The notes: a model not told the origin generated them from the sequence alone. Numbered from the stretch's first letter, positions 18,313 through 29,783 are shown. The stretch: DNA of 34,749 nt from Herbaspirillum frisingense (GCA_009914615.1 WNDX01000033.1:1-34749); one strand, 5' to 3'. Numbers and translations: made by a program.

Positions 18313-20335
18313 TTCCAACGACGAGCAAAACGTCGAGCTTGCCGCGGCTGATGCCGCCGCAACCGAAAAGCCGGTGAAGAAGCGCACCCGCAAGACCGCG
18401 ACCAGCGCCGCCGCGCCGGCCGAAACGCCGGCCGCGGCGCCTGCCGAGGCGCCCGCGCCGAAAAAGCGCGCGACCCGCGCCAAGAAGGTGGTGAGCGAAG
18501 AGGTTGCGCAGGCTGCGGAAGTCGCGGCGCCCGCCGTCGAGGCCGCGCCCGCGCCGGAAAAGAAGCCGCGCGTCACCAAGCCGCGTGTCAAGAAGGCCGA
18601 GCCGGCTGAGCAGCCTCCCGCCGTGGACGAGCCGCCACAGAAGCCGGTGAAAGCGCCGCGGGCGGCCAAGTCGCCGAAGTCCGCGCAAGCTGCGCCGGCC
18701 CAGGCTCAGATGAGTTTCGATATGGATGCGCCGGCCAAGGCCGGCACGTCCGCCCCGTCCGCCCCCGCTGAAGCGCCCAAGGTGATCGTCACCGTCGGCG
18801 ACGAAGTGGTGGCGCCGCCGGTGCTGCTGGATGCCCCGGTTGATCCCAACCGCGCCAAGCCGGCGCGCCGTGGTGTACGTGGTCCGCGCGCCCTGCGCAA
18901 CAACCGCGCGGCTCAGCGTGCCGCAGCCGGCGCCGAGGCGTCGGCCCAGCAGAAGACCGGCGAGGTCGTTGCCGCGCCTGAAGTGCGTGATGTCCGCGAG
19001 ACACGCGAGACACGCGGCCAGTTCGGCAAGAGCCAGGGGCAGCAGGGCCAGCACGGCAAGAAGGGCTTCGAGAAAAACGGCAAGAAGCCCAAGGCTCCGC
19101 AACTGGGCCTGCGCGCCTCGGAGCCGGCCGACGACATCTTCTCGTATGTCACGTCGGAAGCCTTCGATCGTGAAGACGGCGGCAAGAGCGCCGGCCGTCA
19201 TCCGCACCAGTTGCGCGGCAAGAACGGCCGTCGCGACCTGACCGCGGAAGACGATGCGCCCAAGCTGCACAAGGTGCTGGCTGACGCCGGCCTGGGTTCG
19301 CGCCGCGACATGGAAGAACTGATCGTGGCCGGCCGCGTCTCGGTCAACGGTGAGCCGGCCCACATCGGCCAGCGCATCCTGCCGACCGACCAGGTCCGCA
19401 TCAACGGCAAGCTGCTGCAACGCAAGGTTTCCAAGCGTCCGCCGCGCGTGCTGGTGTATCACAAGCCGGCCGGCGAAATCGTCAGCCACGCCGATCCGGA
19501 AGGCCGCAGCTCGGTGTTCGACCGCCTGCCGACCATGAAGGCGGGCAAGTGGCTGGCCGTGGGTCGTCTCGACTTCAATACCGAAGGTCTGCTGCTGTTC
19601 ACCACCTCCGGCGATCTCGCCAACCGCCTGATGCACCCGCGCTACAACATCGAGCGCGAATACGCGGTGCGGACACTGGGCGAGCTGGAAGAGGGCATGC
19701 GCCAGAAGCTGCTGCACGGCGTCGAGCTGGACGATGGCCTGGCGCAGTTCTCCCGCATCGCCGATGGCGGCGGCGAAGGCGTCAACAAGTGGTATCGCGT
19801 GACCATCGGCGAAGGCCGCAACCGCGAAGTGCGCCGCATGTTCGCGGCGGTCGGCCTGACCGTTTCGCGCCTGATCCGTACCCGCTATGGGGCCATGGAT
19901 CTGCCGCAGACCTTGAAGCGCGGTCGCTGGGAAGAGCTGGAAGAAAACGCGGTGCGCAATCTGCTGGTGGCCTGTGGCCTGGAGAAGCAGGGCGGTGAGC
20001 AGAAATCCGGCGGCAACGCCGGCAAGGGCAATAACGGCCCGCGCGGCAACGCCATGCAGGGCAAGGGCGGTCAGCAAAAAGGCCGCGGCGGCAACCAGGG
20101 TGGCTATCAAGGTGGCAACCAGGGCGGCAATTATGGCGGCAATCAAGGTGGGAATTATGGCGGCGGCAACAAGGGCGGCCAGCCCAAGAGCCGTCAGCCG
20201 GATCCGCTGCAGACGGCGCTGGGTTTCCCCGATGCCGGTAATCAGCGTCGCGGCAACCGTCCGCAACGCGGTGGGGGCGGCGCCAGCTTTGCACTGGCCG
20301 GCCTGCCGGGCATGACCCGTCGCCGCGGACGGTGA
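18299..20335 (+). CDS. rluB: 23S rRNA pseudouridine synthase B with long extensions
   Basis: Makes pseudouridine in helix 80 of 23S rRNA (U2605 in E. coli). The catalytic part is normal: an S4 domain (about 320-380, [18 protein letters not shown]), then the RsuA/RluB core with catalytic D425 in [13 protein letters not shown]. The protein is 678 residues against about 290 in E. coli. A 320-residue N-terminal extension is rich in Lys, Ala and Pro. The C-terminus has Gly/Asn/Gln repeats ending in an Arg-rich GMTRRRGR. Both extensions look disordered and RNA-binding. The ATG at 18299 overlaps the scpB stop by 14 bases; an in-frame ATG at 18260 is the alternative. Similar long forms exist in related bacteria to my knowledge. 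Confidence 0.93.
   Translation: MKPTSSNDEQNVELAAADAAATEKPVKKRTRKTATSAAAPAETPAAAPAEAPAPKKRATRAKKVVSEEVAQAAEVAAPAVEAAPAPEKKPRVTKPRVKKAEPAEQPPAVDEPPQKPVKAPRAAKSPKSAQAAPAQAQMSFDMDAPAKAGTSAPSAPAEAPKVIVTVGDEVVAPPVLLDAPVDPNRAKPARRGVRGPRALRNNRAAQRAAAGAEASAQQKTGEVVAAPEVRDVRETRETRGQFGKSQGQQGQHGKKGFEKNGKKPKAPQLGLRASEPADDIFSYVTSEAFDREDGGKSAGRHPHQLRGKNGRRDLTAEDDAPKLHKVLADAGLGSRRDMEELIVAGRVSVNGEPAHIGQRILPTDQVRINGKLLQRKVSKRPPRVLVYHKPAGEIVSHADPEGRSSVFDRLPTMKAGKWLAVGRLDFNTEGLLLFTTSGDLANRLMHPRYNIEREYAVRTLGELEEGMRQKLLHGVELDDGLAQFSRIADGGGEGVNKWYRVTIGEGRNREVRRMFAAVGLTVSRLIRTRYGAMDLPQTLKRGRWEELEENAVRNLLVACGLEKQGGEQKSGGNAGKGNNGPRGNAMQGKGGQQKGRGGNQGGYQGGNQGGNYGGNQGGNYGGGNKGGQPKSRQPDPLQTALGFPDAGNQRRGNRPQRGGGGASFALAGLPGMTRRRGR
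20086..20179 (+). repeat. [10 protein letters not shown]-type tandem coding repeat in rluB
   Basis: About 94 bases encode repeated GGN/GGY plus Q or N units (for example [18 protein letters not shown]). The copies differ at third positions (ggc/ggt/ggg), so the repeat is old or selected at protein level rather than a fresh slippage product. Length variation between strains would be expected. Confidence 0.7.
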
Positions 20336-20473
20336 TGCGGCCAAGTGCCGGGAAAATTTCTTTTGGGAAATCAATTCCTGCGGCGCTTGTGCAAAACCGG
20401 TGCGCGAAGTGTGCCAACGACGTTTTTTACGGACGTTTTTGGCGCATTTCGGGCGTCCGGGCGCATTCCGGAA

Positions 20474-20502
20474 TTGCTGCGCATATCGGAATCGGTTATA
20501 AT
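20474..20502 (+). promoter_or_regulatory. Promoter of the rimP-nusA-infB operon
   Basis: TTGCTG (20474-20479), a 17-base spacer and a perfect TATAAT (20497-20502) make the best sigma-70-type promoter in the window. Transcription should start near 20509, leaving a leader of about 200 bases before rimP. Confidence 0.8.
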
Positions 20503-20508
20503 GTGTTA

Positions 20509-20654
20509 GTTAAACGCAACCAGCCGCGAATCGCATATGTGCTAAATCATTAAAAGATCCGCCCGCGCCATGATTGATGGATGACCCGGCGGTTCGTGTG
20601 ATCTCGAAGTTGCGTGAGAGATAACAAAAGATGGGCGGATGCCCATTTTTTTTT
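20509..20654 (+). promoter_or_regulatory. rimP leader: terminator/antiterminator attenuator
   Basis: The leader ends in an intrinsic terminator (ATGGGC-ggat-GCCCAT, then nine Ts, 20631-20654) located before the first gene. An upstream segment ATCCGCCC (20557-20564) is perfectly complementary to GGGCGGAT (20633-20640). That covers the terminator's 5' arm and loop, so pairing would prevent the terminator from forming. This is the layout of transcriptional attenuation. A rimP-leader RNA has been described upstream of this operon in proteobacteria; whether this one belongs to that family is not tested. A 15-codon frame (20577-20624) ends just before the terminator but has no ribosome-binding site. 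Confidence 0.65.
20627..20654 (+). terminator. Intrinsic terminator inside the rimP leader
   Basis: A 6-bp GC-rich stem with a 4-base loop, extended by A-U pairs at its base, runs into nine Ts. It lies between the operon promoter and rimP, so it must be conditional or leaky for this essential operon to be expressed. Confidence 0.85.
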
Positions 20655-20710
20655 GCTGATCAATTTCGATGCCTTGCGGTCACGCGGGCGTCAAAAATGG
20701 AGAAATAGTC

Positions 20711-21205
20711 TTGCAATTGCTGGAACTGATCGAATCCACCCTGTCGGGCCTGGGCTATGAACTGGTCGAGTTGGAGAAGGCGCAGCGCGGTCTGGTGCGC
20801 GTCTTCATCGATTTCCCGTTCGATCCGGCCGCCGAAGAGGCGCGTTCGATCACGGTCGAGGATTGCGAGAAGGCGACGCATCAGTTGCTGCATGTCTTCA
20901 CGGTTGAAGAAGTGGTTTATGAGCGTCTGGAAGTTTCCTCGCCGGGACTGGATCGTCCCCTGAAGAAGATCTCGGATTACGTGCGTTTCGCCGACTGCGA
21001 AGCAATCGTCAAGTTGCGCGTGCCGCTGCCCGGCACGTCCAACCGCAAGAGCTACCAGGGCATGCTGCGCGCGCCTGAAGGCGAGAATCTGGTGCTGGAA
21101 TTTGAAGCAAACGATGGGTCGGCCGCCGTGTTGAGTTTCACGCTGGCCGATGTGGATAAGGCACACCTGGTGCCGCAGGTCGATTTTAGGAGTCGCAAAG
21201 GATGA
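20711..21205 (+). CDS. rimP: Ribosome maturation factor RimP
   Basis: Needed for assembly of the 30S subunit; 164 residues with the usual two domains (alpha/beta N-domain and SH3-like C-domain) and the conserved [12 protein letters not shown] segment. I choose a TTG start at 20711. GGAG (20699-20702) lies eight bases upstream, and translation then begins [19 protein letters not shown], exactly where RimP proteins begin. A 14-codon upstream extension to ATG 20669 is in frame but has no fitting ribosome-binding site and starts inside the terminator region. It overlaps nusA by four bases (ATGA), the standard coupling in this operon. Confidence 0.95.
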   Translation: MQLLELIESTLSGLGYELVELEKAQRGLVRVFIDFPFDPAAEEARSITVEDCEKATHQLLHVFTVEEVVYERLEVSSPGLDRPLKKISDYVRFADCEAIVKLRVPLPGTSNRKSYQGMLRAPEGENLVLEFEANDGSAAVLSFTLADVDKAHLVPQVDFRSRKG

Positions 21206-22761
21206 GTCGCGAAATTTTGTTGTTGGTCGATGCGCTGGCGCGCGAAAAGAACGTCGATAAGGAAGTCGTGTTCGGCGCGTTGGAGCATGCGCTGGCGCAG
21301 GCTACCAAGAAGCGCTATGAAGGCGAGGTCGATATTCGCGTCTCGATCGACCGCGAAAGCGGCGAATTCGAATCGTTCCGCCGCTGGCACGTGGTGCCCG
21401 ACGAGGCGGGCCTGCAGCTGCCTGACCAGGAAGTGCTGCTGTTCGAAGCCAAGGAGCAGTACGCCGACATCGAAGTCGATGAATACATCGAAGAAGCCAT
21501 TGAGTCCGTCGAATTCGGCCGTCGCTTCGCGCAGGACACCAAGCAAGTCGTCCTGCAGCGCATCCGCGACGCCGAGCGCGAGCAGATTCTGGCCGACTTC
21601 CTGGCCCGCGGCGATGCCCTGGTGACCGGCACCATCAAACGCATGGAGCGCGGCGACGCCATCATCGAATCGGGCAAGATCGAAGCGCGCCTGCCGCGCG
21701 ACCAGATGATCCCGAAGGAAAACCTGCGTATCGGCGACCGCGTGCGTGCCTACATCCTGCGCATCGACCGCAGCGCCCGCGGCCCGCAAGTGATCCTCTC
21801 GCGCACCGCGCCGGAATTCATCATGAAGCTGTTCGAGCTGGAAGTGCCGGAAATCGAACAGGGCTCGCTGGAAATCAAGTCCGCCGCGCGCGATCCGGGC
21901 GTACGCGCCAAGATTGCAGTGTACACCGCCGACAAGCGCATCGACCCGATCGGTACCTGCGTGGGCATGCGCGGTTCGCGCGTGCAGGCCGTGACCGGCG
22001 AATTGGGCGGCGAGCGCGTGGACATCGTGCTGTGGTCGGAAGACCCGGCGCAATTCGTCATCGGCGCGCTGGCGCCGGCCAACGTCACCTCCATCGTGGT
22101 GGATGAAGAGAAGCACGCCATGGACGTGGTGGTGGACGAAGAAAACCTGGCCATCGCCATCGGCCGCGGCGGCCAGAACGTGCGCCTGGCGGCGGAGCTG
22201 ACCGGCTGGCAGATCAACATCATGACCGCCGAGGAATCGGCCGACAAGTCGGCCGCGGAAACCGCCGTGATCCGCTCGCTGTTCATGGAAAAGCTGGACG
22301 TCGACCAGGAAGTGGCCGACATCCTGGTCGAGGAAGGCTTCTCGACTCTGGAAGAAATCGCCTACGTGCCGATCAACGAGATGCTCGAGATCGAATCGTT
22401 CGACGAAGAGACCGTCAACGAGCTGCGCAACCGCGCCCGCGACGCCCTGGTGACCGAAGCGATCGCCTCCGAAGAAGGCCTGGACGGCATGGACGAGGAG
22501 CTGATCAACTTCGAGGGCCTGGACCGCATGCTGGCCGGCAAGCTGGGTCTGGCAGGCGTGAAGACGCTGGCCGCCTTTGCCGGGCTGGCTTATGACGAAT
22601 TCGGCGCGATCCTGGCACTGCCTTCCGAGCGCGCGCGCCAACTGATTGAAAATGCATTTGAAGATGTGACCGACGATGAAATGAAGCTTATCGATTCCAA
22701 ATACGATGAGCGCGCCAAGGCGTTGCAGGCCAAGGCATGGAGCGCGACCGAAGTCCGCTGA
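21202..22761 (+). CDS. nusA: Transcription termination/antitermination factor NusA
   Basis: RNA polymerase-associated factor controlling pausing, termination and antitermination; 519 residues. The N-terminal RNAP-binding domain (about 1-125) is followed by the S1 domain (about 135-200, [12 protein letters not shown]). Two KH domains (about 205-345) carry the [10 protein letters not shown] and [10 protein letters not shown] loops. The C-terminus has two acidic repeat domains (about 365-425 and 440-500), as in E. coli NusA. All parts are present. It overlaps rimP by four bases and precedes infB by 54. NusA commonly autoregulates its operon through leader termination, which fits the attenuator found upstream, although that link is inference here. 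Confidence 0.98.
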   Translation: MSREILLLVDALAREKNVDKEVVFGALEHALAQATKKRYEGEVDIRVSIDRESGEFESFRRWHVVPDEAGLQLPDQEVLLFEAKEQYADIEVDEYIEEAIESVEFGRRFAQDTKQVVLQRIRDAEREQILADFLARGDALVTGTIKRMERGDAIIESGKIEARLPRDQMIPKENLRIGDRVRAYILRIDRSARGPQVILSRTAPEFIMKLFELEVPEIEQGSLEIKSAARDPGVRAKIAVYTADKRIDPIGTCVGMRGSRVQAVTGELGGERVDIVLWSEDPAQFVIGALAPANVTSIVVDEEKHAMDVVVDEENLAIAIGRGGQNVRLAAELTGWQINIMTAEESADKSAAETAVIRSLFMEKLDVDQEVADILVEEGFSTLEEIAYVPINEMLEIESFDEETVNELRNRARDALVTEAIASEEGLDGMDEELINFEGLDRMLAGKLGLAGVKTLAAFAGLAYDEFGAILALPSERARQLIENAFEDVTDDEMKLIDSKYDERAKALQAKAWSATEVR

Positions 22762-22815
22762 GAAGCGGTGCGCGTCTCCACATCATCTGCCGAGCCACAT
22801 AGAAAAGAGGACTGA

Positions 22816-25653
22816 ATGGCGAGTACCAACGTTGCCCAATTTGCCACCGAGCTGAAAATGCCCGCTGATCTGCTGCTGACCCAGTTGCGTTCTGCCGGCG
22901 TCGAGAAAAGCTCAGCATCCGATTCCCTGTCGAAGGAAGACAAGGACCGCCTGCTTGAACATCTGCGCCGCTCGCGCGGCGCCTCGCCCGAAGGCGAGAA
23001 GAAAAAGATCACGCTGACCCGCAAGGAAACCACCGAGATCAAGCAGGCCGATGCGACCGGCAAATCGCGCACGATCCAGGTGGAAGTGCGCAAGAAGCGC
23101 ACCTTCATCAAGCGCGACGAGCCGACCGTGGAAGAAACCGCAGCGCGTGCCGCGGCGATCCAGCGCGACCAGGTCGAAGCGGAGGAGCGTGTGCAGGAAG
23201 AGGCTCGCCGTCAGGCTGAACTGAAGGCGCAGGAAGAGCGTCTGGCCCAGCTGGAAGCCGAGCGCGCCGCCCAGGCACAAGCCGCCGAGCAGGAACAGCA
23301 GCGCGCCCGCGCCGCCGCCGAGGCGGAAGCCGCGCGCGTGGCCGCCGAAGCCGCCGCGGAAGCGGAAGCCGCCAAGGCCAAGGCCGCGGCGCCCGCCGCC
23401 GCGCCGAATCCGGCCGAGGAAGAAAAGAAGCGCGCCGCCGCCGAGGAAGCCAAGAAGAAGGCCGCCGACGCCGCCAAGGAAGCCGCCGAACGCGCTGCAG
23501 CCGCCGAGCGCGCGCGCAAGGCCGTGGAAGATGAAGTGGCCCAGATCAAGGCCATGATGAATGCGCCGCGCAAGGTCATGAAGGCGCCGGAACCGGCGCC
23601 CGCCGCGGCCGCCAAGACCTCCGAAGGCACGCTGCACAAGCCGGCTGACAAGAAGCCGGCCGACAAGAAGGACGACAAGAAGCCGGCGGTCGCCGCCGAC
23701 AAGAAGTCGATCAAGTCGGCCAATGTCTCGTCCACCTGGCAGGATGAAGCGAAGAAGCGCGGTGCTGGCGGCGGCATGAAGTCGCGCGGCAACACCGGTG
23801 GTGGCCGCGACGGCTGGCGCGCCGGTCCCCGTGGCCGTCGTCATGGTCATGGCGACGACCAGCGCGAAAGCAACTTCCAGGTGCCGACCGAAGCCGTGAT
23901 CCATGATGTCTATGTGCCGGAAACCATCACCGTGGCCGAAGTGGCGCACAAGATGGCGGTCAAGGCCTCCGAGGTCATCAAGCATCTGATGAAGCTGGGC
24001 CAGATGGTCACCATCAACCAGGTGCTGGATCAGGAAACCGCGATGATCGTGGTCGAGGAAATGGGCCACCGTGCTCACGCGGCCAAGCTGGACGATCCGG
24101 AAGCCCTGCTGGTGGAAGGCGAAGAACACACCGACGCCGAGGCGTTGCCGCGTGCTCCGGTGGTGACCGTCATGGGCCACGTCGACCACGGCAAGACCTC
24201 GCTGCTGGACTATATCCGCCGTACCAAGGTGGCCTCCGGCGAAGCCGGCGGCATTACTCAGCACATCGGCGCCTACCACGTGGAAACCCCGCGCGGCATG
24301 ATCACCTTCCTGGATACCCCGGGCCACGAGGCGTTCACCGCCATGCGTGCCCGCGGCGCCAAGGCGACCGACATCGTGATTCTGGTGGTGGCCGCCGACG
24401 ACGGCGTGATGCCCCAGACCAAGGAAGCGATCGCCCACGCGAAGGCCGGTGGCGTGCCGCTGGTGGTGGCGATCAACAAGATCGACAAGCCGGGCGCCAA
24501 CCCCGACCGCGTCAAGCAGGAACTGATCGCGGAAGAAGTGGTGCCGGAAGAATACGGTGGCGATGCGCCGTTCATCGCGGTATCGGCCAAGACCGGCGAA
24601 GGTATCGACTCGCTGCTGGAAAACGTCCTGCTGCAAGCCGAAGTGCTGGAACTGACCGCGCCGGTCGATGTGCCGGCCCGCGGCCTGGTGATCGAAGCCA
24701 AGCTGGACAAGGGCCGTGGCCCGGTGGCGACGATCCTGGTGCAGTCCGGTACTCTCAAGCGCGGCGACGTCGTGCTGGCGGGTTCCGCCTATGGCCGCGT
24801 GCGCGCCATGCTCGATGAGAGCGCCAAGAACATCAGTGAAGCCGGCCCGTCGATTCCGGTCGAGATTCAAGGCCTGACCGAAGTGCCGTCGGCGGGTGAA
24901 GAAGTGCTGGTCATGACCGATGAGCGCAAGGCGCGCGAAATCGGCCTGTTCCGTCAGGGCAAGTTCCGCGACGTGAAGCTGGCCAAGCAGCAGGCCGCCA
25001 AGCTGGAAAACATGTTCGACCAGATGACCGAGGGCGAGGTGAAGAACCTGCCGATGATCATCAAGACCGACGTGCAAGGTTCGCAGGAAGCGCTGGTGCA
25101 ATCGCTGCAGAAGCTGTCCAACGCCGAAGTGCGCGTTCAGGTGGTGCATGCCGCGGTCGGCGGCATTACCGAAAACGACGTCAACCTGGCAGTCGCCTCG
25201 AAGGCGGTCATCATCGGCTTCAACACCCGCGCCGATGCATCCGCGCGCAAGCTGGCCGAAGCCAGCGGCGTGGACATCCGCTACTACAACATCATTTACG
25301 ATGCGGTGGACGAGGTGAAGGCGGCGATGTCGGGCATGCTGGCGCCGGAAAAGCGCGAACAGGCGCTGGGCCTGGTGGAAATCCGTCAGGTGTTCGTGGT
25401 CAGCAAGGTCGGCTCGATCGCTGGCTGCTACGTGCTGGAAGGCTTGGTCAAGCGCGGTTCGCAAGTCCGCCTGCTGCGCAACAACGTGGTGGTCTGGACC
25501 GGCGAGCTGGACTCGCTCAAGCGCTTCAAGGACGACGTCAAGGAAGTCAAGTCGGGCTTCGAGTGCGGTCTGTCGCTCAAGGGCTACAACGATATCCAGG
25601 TGGGCGACCAGCTGGAAATCTTCGAAGTCCAGGAAGTGGCGCGTACCCTGTAA
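22816..25653 (+). CDS. infB: Translation initiation factor IF-2
   Basis: GTPase that places initiator fMet-tRNA in the P site and promotes subunit joining; 945 residues. An IF2-N domain (1-50, [19 protein letters not shown]) precedes a long Ala/Glu/Lys-rich charged linker (about 110-300). A second IF2-N-like domain (about 355-425) follows. The G domain has GHVDHGKT at 454-461, DTPGH at 500-504 and NKID at 554-557. The last four domains end with the fMet-binding C-terminal barrel. An internal start giving a shorter isoform is known in E. coli; I could not identify one here. The ATG has GAGGAC upstream. A perfect 11-bp hairpin lies just after the gene. Confidence 0.98.
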   Translation: MASTNVAQFATELKMPADLLLTQLRSAGVEKSSASDSLSKEDKDRLLEHLRRSRGASPEGEKKKITLTRKETTEIKQADATGKSRTIQVEVRKKRTFIKRDEPTVEETAARAAAIQRDQVEAEERVQEEARRQAELKAQEERLAQLEAERAAQAQAAEQEQQRARAAAEAEAARVAAEAAAEAEAAKAKAAAPAAAPNPAEEEKKRAAAEEAKKKAADAAKEAAERAAAAERARKAVEDEVAQIKAMMNAPRKVMKAPEPAPAAAAKTSEGTLHKPADKKPADKKDDKKPAVAADKKSIKSANVSSTWQDEAKKRGAGGGMKSRGNTGGGRDGWRAGPRGRRHGHGDDQRESNFQVPTEAVIHDVYVPETITVAEVAHKMAVKASEVIKHLMKLGQMVTINQVLDQETAMIVVEEMGHRAHAAKLDDPEALLVEGEEHTDAEALPRAPVVTVMGHVDHGKTSLLDYIRRTKVASGEAGGITQHIGAYHVETPRGMITFLDTPGHEAFTAMRARGAKATDIVILVVAADDGVMPQTKEAIAHAKAGGVPLVVAINKIDKPGANPDRVKQELIAEEVVPEEYGGDAPFIAVSAKTGEGIDSLLENVLLQAEVLELTAPVDVPARGLVIEAKLDKGRGPVATILVQSGTLKRGDVVLAGSAYGRVRAMLDESAKNISEAGPSIPVEIQGLTEVPSAGEEVLVMTDERKAREIGLFRQGKFRDVKLAKQQAAKLENMFDQMTEGEVKNLPMIIKTDVQGSQEALVQSLQKLSNAEVRVQVVHAAVGGITENDVNLAVASKAVIIGFNTRADASARKLAEASGVDIRYYNIIYDAVDEVKAAMSGMLAPEKREQALGLVEIRQVFVVSKVGSIAGCYVLEGLVKRGSQVRLLRNNVVVWTGELDSLKRFKDDVKEVKSGFECGLSLKGYNDIQVGDQLEIFEVQEVARTL

Positions 25654-25662
25654 TGCAGTCCC

Positions 25663-25687
25663 GCCGGCGCGAGCGTCTCGCGCCGGC
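25663..25687 (+). other. Intercistronic hairpin between infB and rbfA
   Basis: GCCGGCGCGAG and CTCGCGCCGGC form an 11-bp perfect stem with a 3-base loop, ten bases after the infB stop. It lacks a T tract, so it probably protects the upstream mRNA or tunes the ratio of infB to rbfA rather than ending transcription. Confidence 0.6.
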
Positions 25688-25760
25688 ATCATTGGAAAGA
25701 TCCGTCGCAGCAAGGTGGGAATCGGTCCCTCCGGCCCTCGGCGGATTGTTTTTTTAAAGC

Positions 25761-26153
25761 ATGGCAAAACACAGCAAATCCATTCCCGGACGCGGCTTGC
25801 GCGTCGCCGACCAGATCCAGCGCGATCTGTCGGAGCTGATCGCCTTCGAACTGAAGGATCCGCGGGTGGGCATGATCACCATCACCGAAGTGCAGGTCAC
25901 TCCGGACTATGCGCACGCCAAGGTGTTCTTCACCACGCTGGTGGACAATCCCGATGCGGTCAAGAACACGCTGGCCGGCCTGCGCAAGGCGGGCGGTTTC
26001 CTGCGCACCCAGCTCGGCCGCCGGCTGACCATCCATACCTTGCCGGAATTGCACTTCGTGCACGACAACTCGACTGCGCGCGGCATTGAAATGTCGCGCC
26101 TGATCGACGAAGCCAACGCCACGCGCGCCAAGGACTCGGACGACGAGGCCTGA
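25761..26153 (+). CDS. rbfA: Ribosome-binding factor A
   Basis: Binds the 30S subunit late in assembly and acts on the 5' end of 16S rRNA; 130 residues, a normal length. The KH-like fold is recognisable from [16 protein letters not shown], the [25 protein letters not shown] segment and the [11 protein letters not shown] stretch near the C-terminus. It starts at ATG 25761 after a 107-base gap from infB containing a hairpin. truB follows after 161 bases. The order infB-rbfA-truB is conserved in proteobacteria. Confidence 0.97.
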   Translation: MAKHSKSIPGRGLRVADQIQRDLSELIAFELKDPRVGMITITEVQVTPDYAHAKVFFTTLVDNPDAVKNTLAGLRKAGGFLRTQLGRRLTIHTLPELHFVHDNSTARGIEMSRLIDEANATRAKDSDDEA

Positions 26154-26314
26154 GCGGCTTCCCGCCTGCGCCGAGCATGAAGACCGGCGCGCCAGGCGTG
26201 GTGCACGTGTCGCAGTTGTACTGCACCAGAACAAGATGCGGCCTTCCGCCGCGCCTCATTGACGAATCACCATGCCGGCCGGCGCGCGACAGTGCGCGGG
26301 CGGCAGCTTATCCC

Positions 26315-27319
26315 ATGGTAGACAATACGACGGCGTCCCAGGCGTCCCCCATTGCGGCATCCCAGGAAACCCGCGGCAAGCGTGGCCAGGCGCAGCGCGC
26401 GCCGCGTCCTCCGCGCGTGCCGGTGCACGGCGTGCTGCTGCTGGACAAGCCGGTCGGCCTGTCCTCCAACGATGCGCTGGTGCGCGCCAAGCGCATGCTC
26501 AACGCGCCCAAGGCGGGCCACACCGGCACGCTGGATCCATTCGCCACCGGCCTGCTGCCGCTGTGTTTCGGCGAGGCCACCAAGTTCTCCCAGGACCTGC
26601 TGGAAGCCGACAAGACCTATGAAGCCGTGGTGCATCTGGGCGTGAAAACCGATACCGGCGATACCGAGGGGCAGATCATCGCCGAGCGGCCGGTGGCGGT
26701 CAGCCTGGAGCAGATCGAGGCGGCGATGGCGGGCTTTCGCGGCGAGATCCGCCAGGTGCCGCCCATGCATTCGGCGCTCAAGCGCGACGGCAAGCCGCTG
26801 TATGAATACGCGCGGGCCGGCATCACGCTGGAGCGCGACGCGCGCGAGGTGACCATCCACAGCCTGGAACTGCTGGATTACCAGGCGCCGATGCTGAGCA
26901 TCCGCGTGACCTGCAGCAAGGGTACCTATATCCGCGTGCTGGGCGAAGACATCGGCGAGGCGCTGGGCTGCGGCGCTCACCTGAACGCGCTGCGCCGCAC
27001 CGGCGTCGGCCCGCTGACGCTGGAGGGCGCGGTGACGCTGGAGCAATTCGACGCCGCCGGCGAGCTGGAAGCCCGCAAGACGATGCTGTTGCCCGTCGAT
27101 GGCCTGCTGCAGAGTTTCCCTGCGGTGCAACTGCCCGATGAGCTGGCGCGCCGCTTCCTGCACGGCCAGCGCTTGCCGTTGACCAAGGAAGGCGTGGCCG
27201 CGCCCGAAGAATGCGGCCGCGTGCGCGTCTATCGCTCCTCCGATGCCGCCTTGCTGGGCACCGGACTGTTGCAGGAATACGCCATTCTGGCGCCGGAGCG
27301 ACTGATCTCCACCGCCTGA
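26315..27319 (+). CDS. truB: tRNA pseudouridine-55 synthase TruB
   Basis: Makes pseudouridine 55 in the T-arm of nearly all tRNAs; 334 residues from ATG 26315. The catalytic Asp is D74 in [19 protein letters not shown]. Other conserved segments are [34 protein letters not shown], the [20 protein letters not shown] loop and [17 protein letters not shown]. The first 35 residues are a Ser/Ala/Arg-rich extension, so the true start may lie further in. The frame is open upstream to 26177, but that part is unlikely to be coding. It continues the rimP operon; typA follows with its own promoter. Confidence 0.96.
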   Translation: MVDNTTASQASPIAASQETRGKRGQAQRAPRPPRVPVHGVLLLDKPVGLSSNDALVRAKRMLNAPKAGHTGTLDPFATGLLPLCFGEATKFSQDLLEADKTYEAVVHLGVKTDTGDTEGQIIAERPVAVSLEQIEAAMAGFRGEIRQVPPMHSALKRDGKPLYEYARAGITLERDAREVTIHSLELLDYQAPMLSIRVTCSKGTYIRVLGEDIGEALGCGAHLNALRRTGVGPLTLEGAVTLEQFDAAGELEARKTMLLPVDGLLQSFPAVQLPDELARRFLHGQRLPLTKEGVAAPEECGRVRVYRSSDAALLGTGLLQEYAILAPERLISTA

Positions 27320-27425
27320 CCGCAGGCCCTTGCCAGAAGGTTTTCCGGCCGTCCGTGAGGGATGTTCACAAGCGACGGCAAGCCGTTGAAAATACAGGTC
27401 TTTTCCAATTTCATGCGTCGCAACA

Positions 27426-27434
27426 TGCTATAAT
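27426..27434 (+). promoter_or_regulatory. typA promoter (extended -10)
   Basis: TGCTATAAT is a perfect -10 hexamer with the TGn extension, 41 bases upstream of the typA ATG. No clear -35 is found, which is tolerated in extended -10 promoters. typA is therefore probably transcribed independently of the rimP operon as well. Confidence 0.7.
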
Positions 27435-27474
27435 GCGCGCCTTCCAAGAATCGGTACTCCAACCCACATTCACC

Positions 27475-29316
<1,842 letters not shown>

Positions 29317-29326
29317 TTGCGGGAAG

Positions 29327-29347
29327 GGCGGCCCCATCGAGGCCGCC
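29327..29347 (+). terminator. Weak terminator-like hairpin after typA
   Basis: GGCGGCC and GGCCGCC form a 7-bp stem with a 7-base loop, followed by only two Ts. It may be an mRNA 3' end structure; efficient intrinsic termination is doubtful. Confidence 0.45.
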
Positions 29348-29432
29348 TTGGAGGCAGGCGCTGGCTTGTGTTGATATGGTTCTTGTGAATATCAGATATC
29401 AGCACAATAAAGCAGACAGTTATGATGCGCTG

Positions 29433-29515
29433 CCATATAGTTACACCTGTCTCCTCCAATTTCCTCCTAAAGAATTGGATTCAAGCCCGCAACTTCGGTT
29501 GTGGGCTTTTTTTTT
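29433..29515 (+). ncRNA. Candidate small RNA with anti-Shine-Dalgarno loop
   Basis: A TATGAT box (29421-29426) precedes a short stretch with CTCCTCC (29451-29457). Next comes a 7-bp perfect stem (TCCAATT 29455-29461 with AATTGGA 29473-29479) that presents TCCTCCT in its loop. Last is a strong terminator. Both pyrimidine motifs are complementary to Shine-Dalgarno sequences. Loops of this kind occur in regulatory RNAs that block ribosome-binding sites. No -35 is convincing, so the 5' end is uncertain and the RNA could start further upstream (from about 29350). Confidence 0.5.
29485..29515 (+). terminator. Strong intrinsic terminator with UUCG loop
   Basis: GCCCGCAAC and GTTGTGGGC (one G-U pair) form a 9-bp stem closed by C-UUCG-G, an exceptionally stable tetraloop, and run into nine Ts. 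It lies 169 bases past the typA stop, too far to be simply the typA end. Confidence 0.92.
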
Positions 29516-29683
29516 GTCGAATCATTTTCGCCGTACCGGCAGGGCAAACATCCCCCCGCCTGGGAGCTTGTCTCATCTGGGGGCATCTGATTCTCAGAAG
29601 ACTGAAGCGTGGTAAAAGGGTATTCGCCGTGTGTTTTAGACAACGGCACTCTTTTTGTGCGTTGCGAAATGACGCCTGCCGGA

Positions 29684-29783
29684 TTGTGGTGCAGAATCGT
29701 GTCCGCTGTATAAAAATCCTATCTCACAGAGGATAGAGGGGACACCGGCCCGCAACGCGAAAGCGCTTGCGGGCTTTCTATTT
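29684..29783 (+). ncRNA. Second candidate short transcript between typA and dusA
   Basis: A promoter-like pair (TTGTGG 29684-29689, TATAAA 29709-29714, spacing 19) is followed within about 35 bases by an intrinsic terminator. A transcript of about 60 bases would contain one small hairpin (CTATC with GATAG) and the terminator. It could be a small RNA or a truncated dusA leader. The intervening part of the 29317-29951 gap holds one weaker hairpin (GCCGT, TGT with ACA, ACGGC; 29626-29647) followed by five Ts, and no gene. Confidence 0.35.
29748..29783 (+). terminator. Intrinsic terminator with GAAA loop upstream of dusA
   Basis: GCCCGCAA and TTGCGGGC form an 8-bp perfect outer stem. CGC and GCG continue it past a one-base bulge and close a GAAA tetraloop. 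TTTCTATTT follows. It lies about 170 bases before the dusA ATG, so it would stop read-through into that gene. Confidence 0.8.

Noticed and set aside
20336-20710. tRNA gene (metY-like) at the head of the rimP operon, as in E. coli
   Set aside because: No cloverleaf or T-loop sequence can be traced in the leader; only the promoter, antiterminator and terminator are seen.
22912-25767. 951-codon open frame on minus, antisense to infB
   Set aside because: Compositional shadow of infB; the Gly/Phe-rich part is the complement of the Ala/Glu linker.
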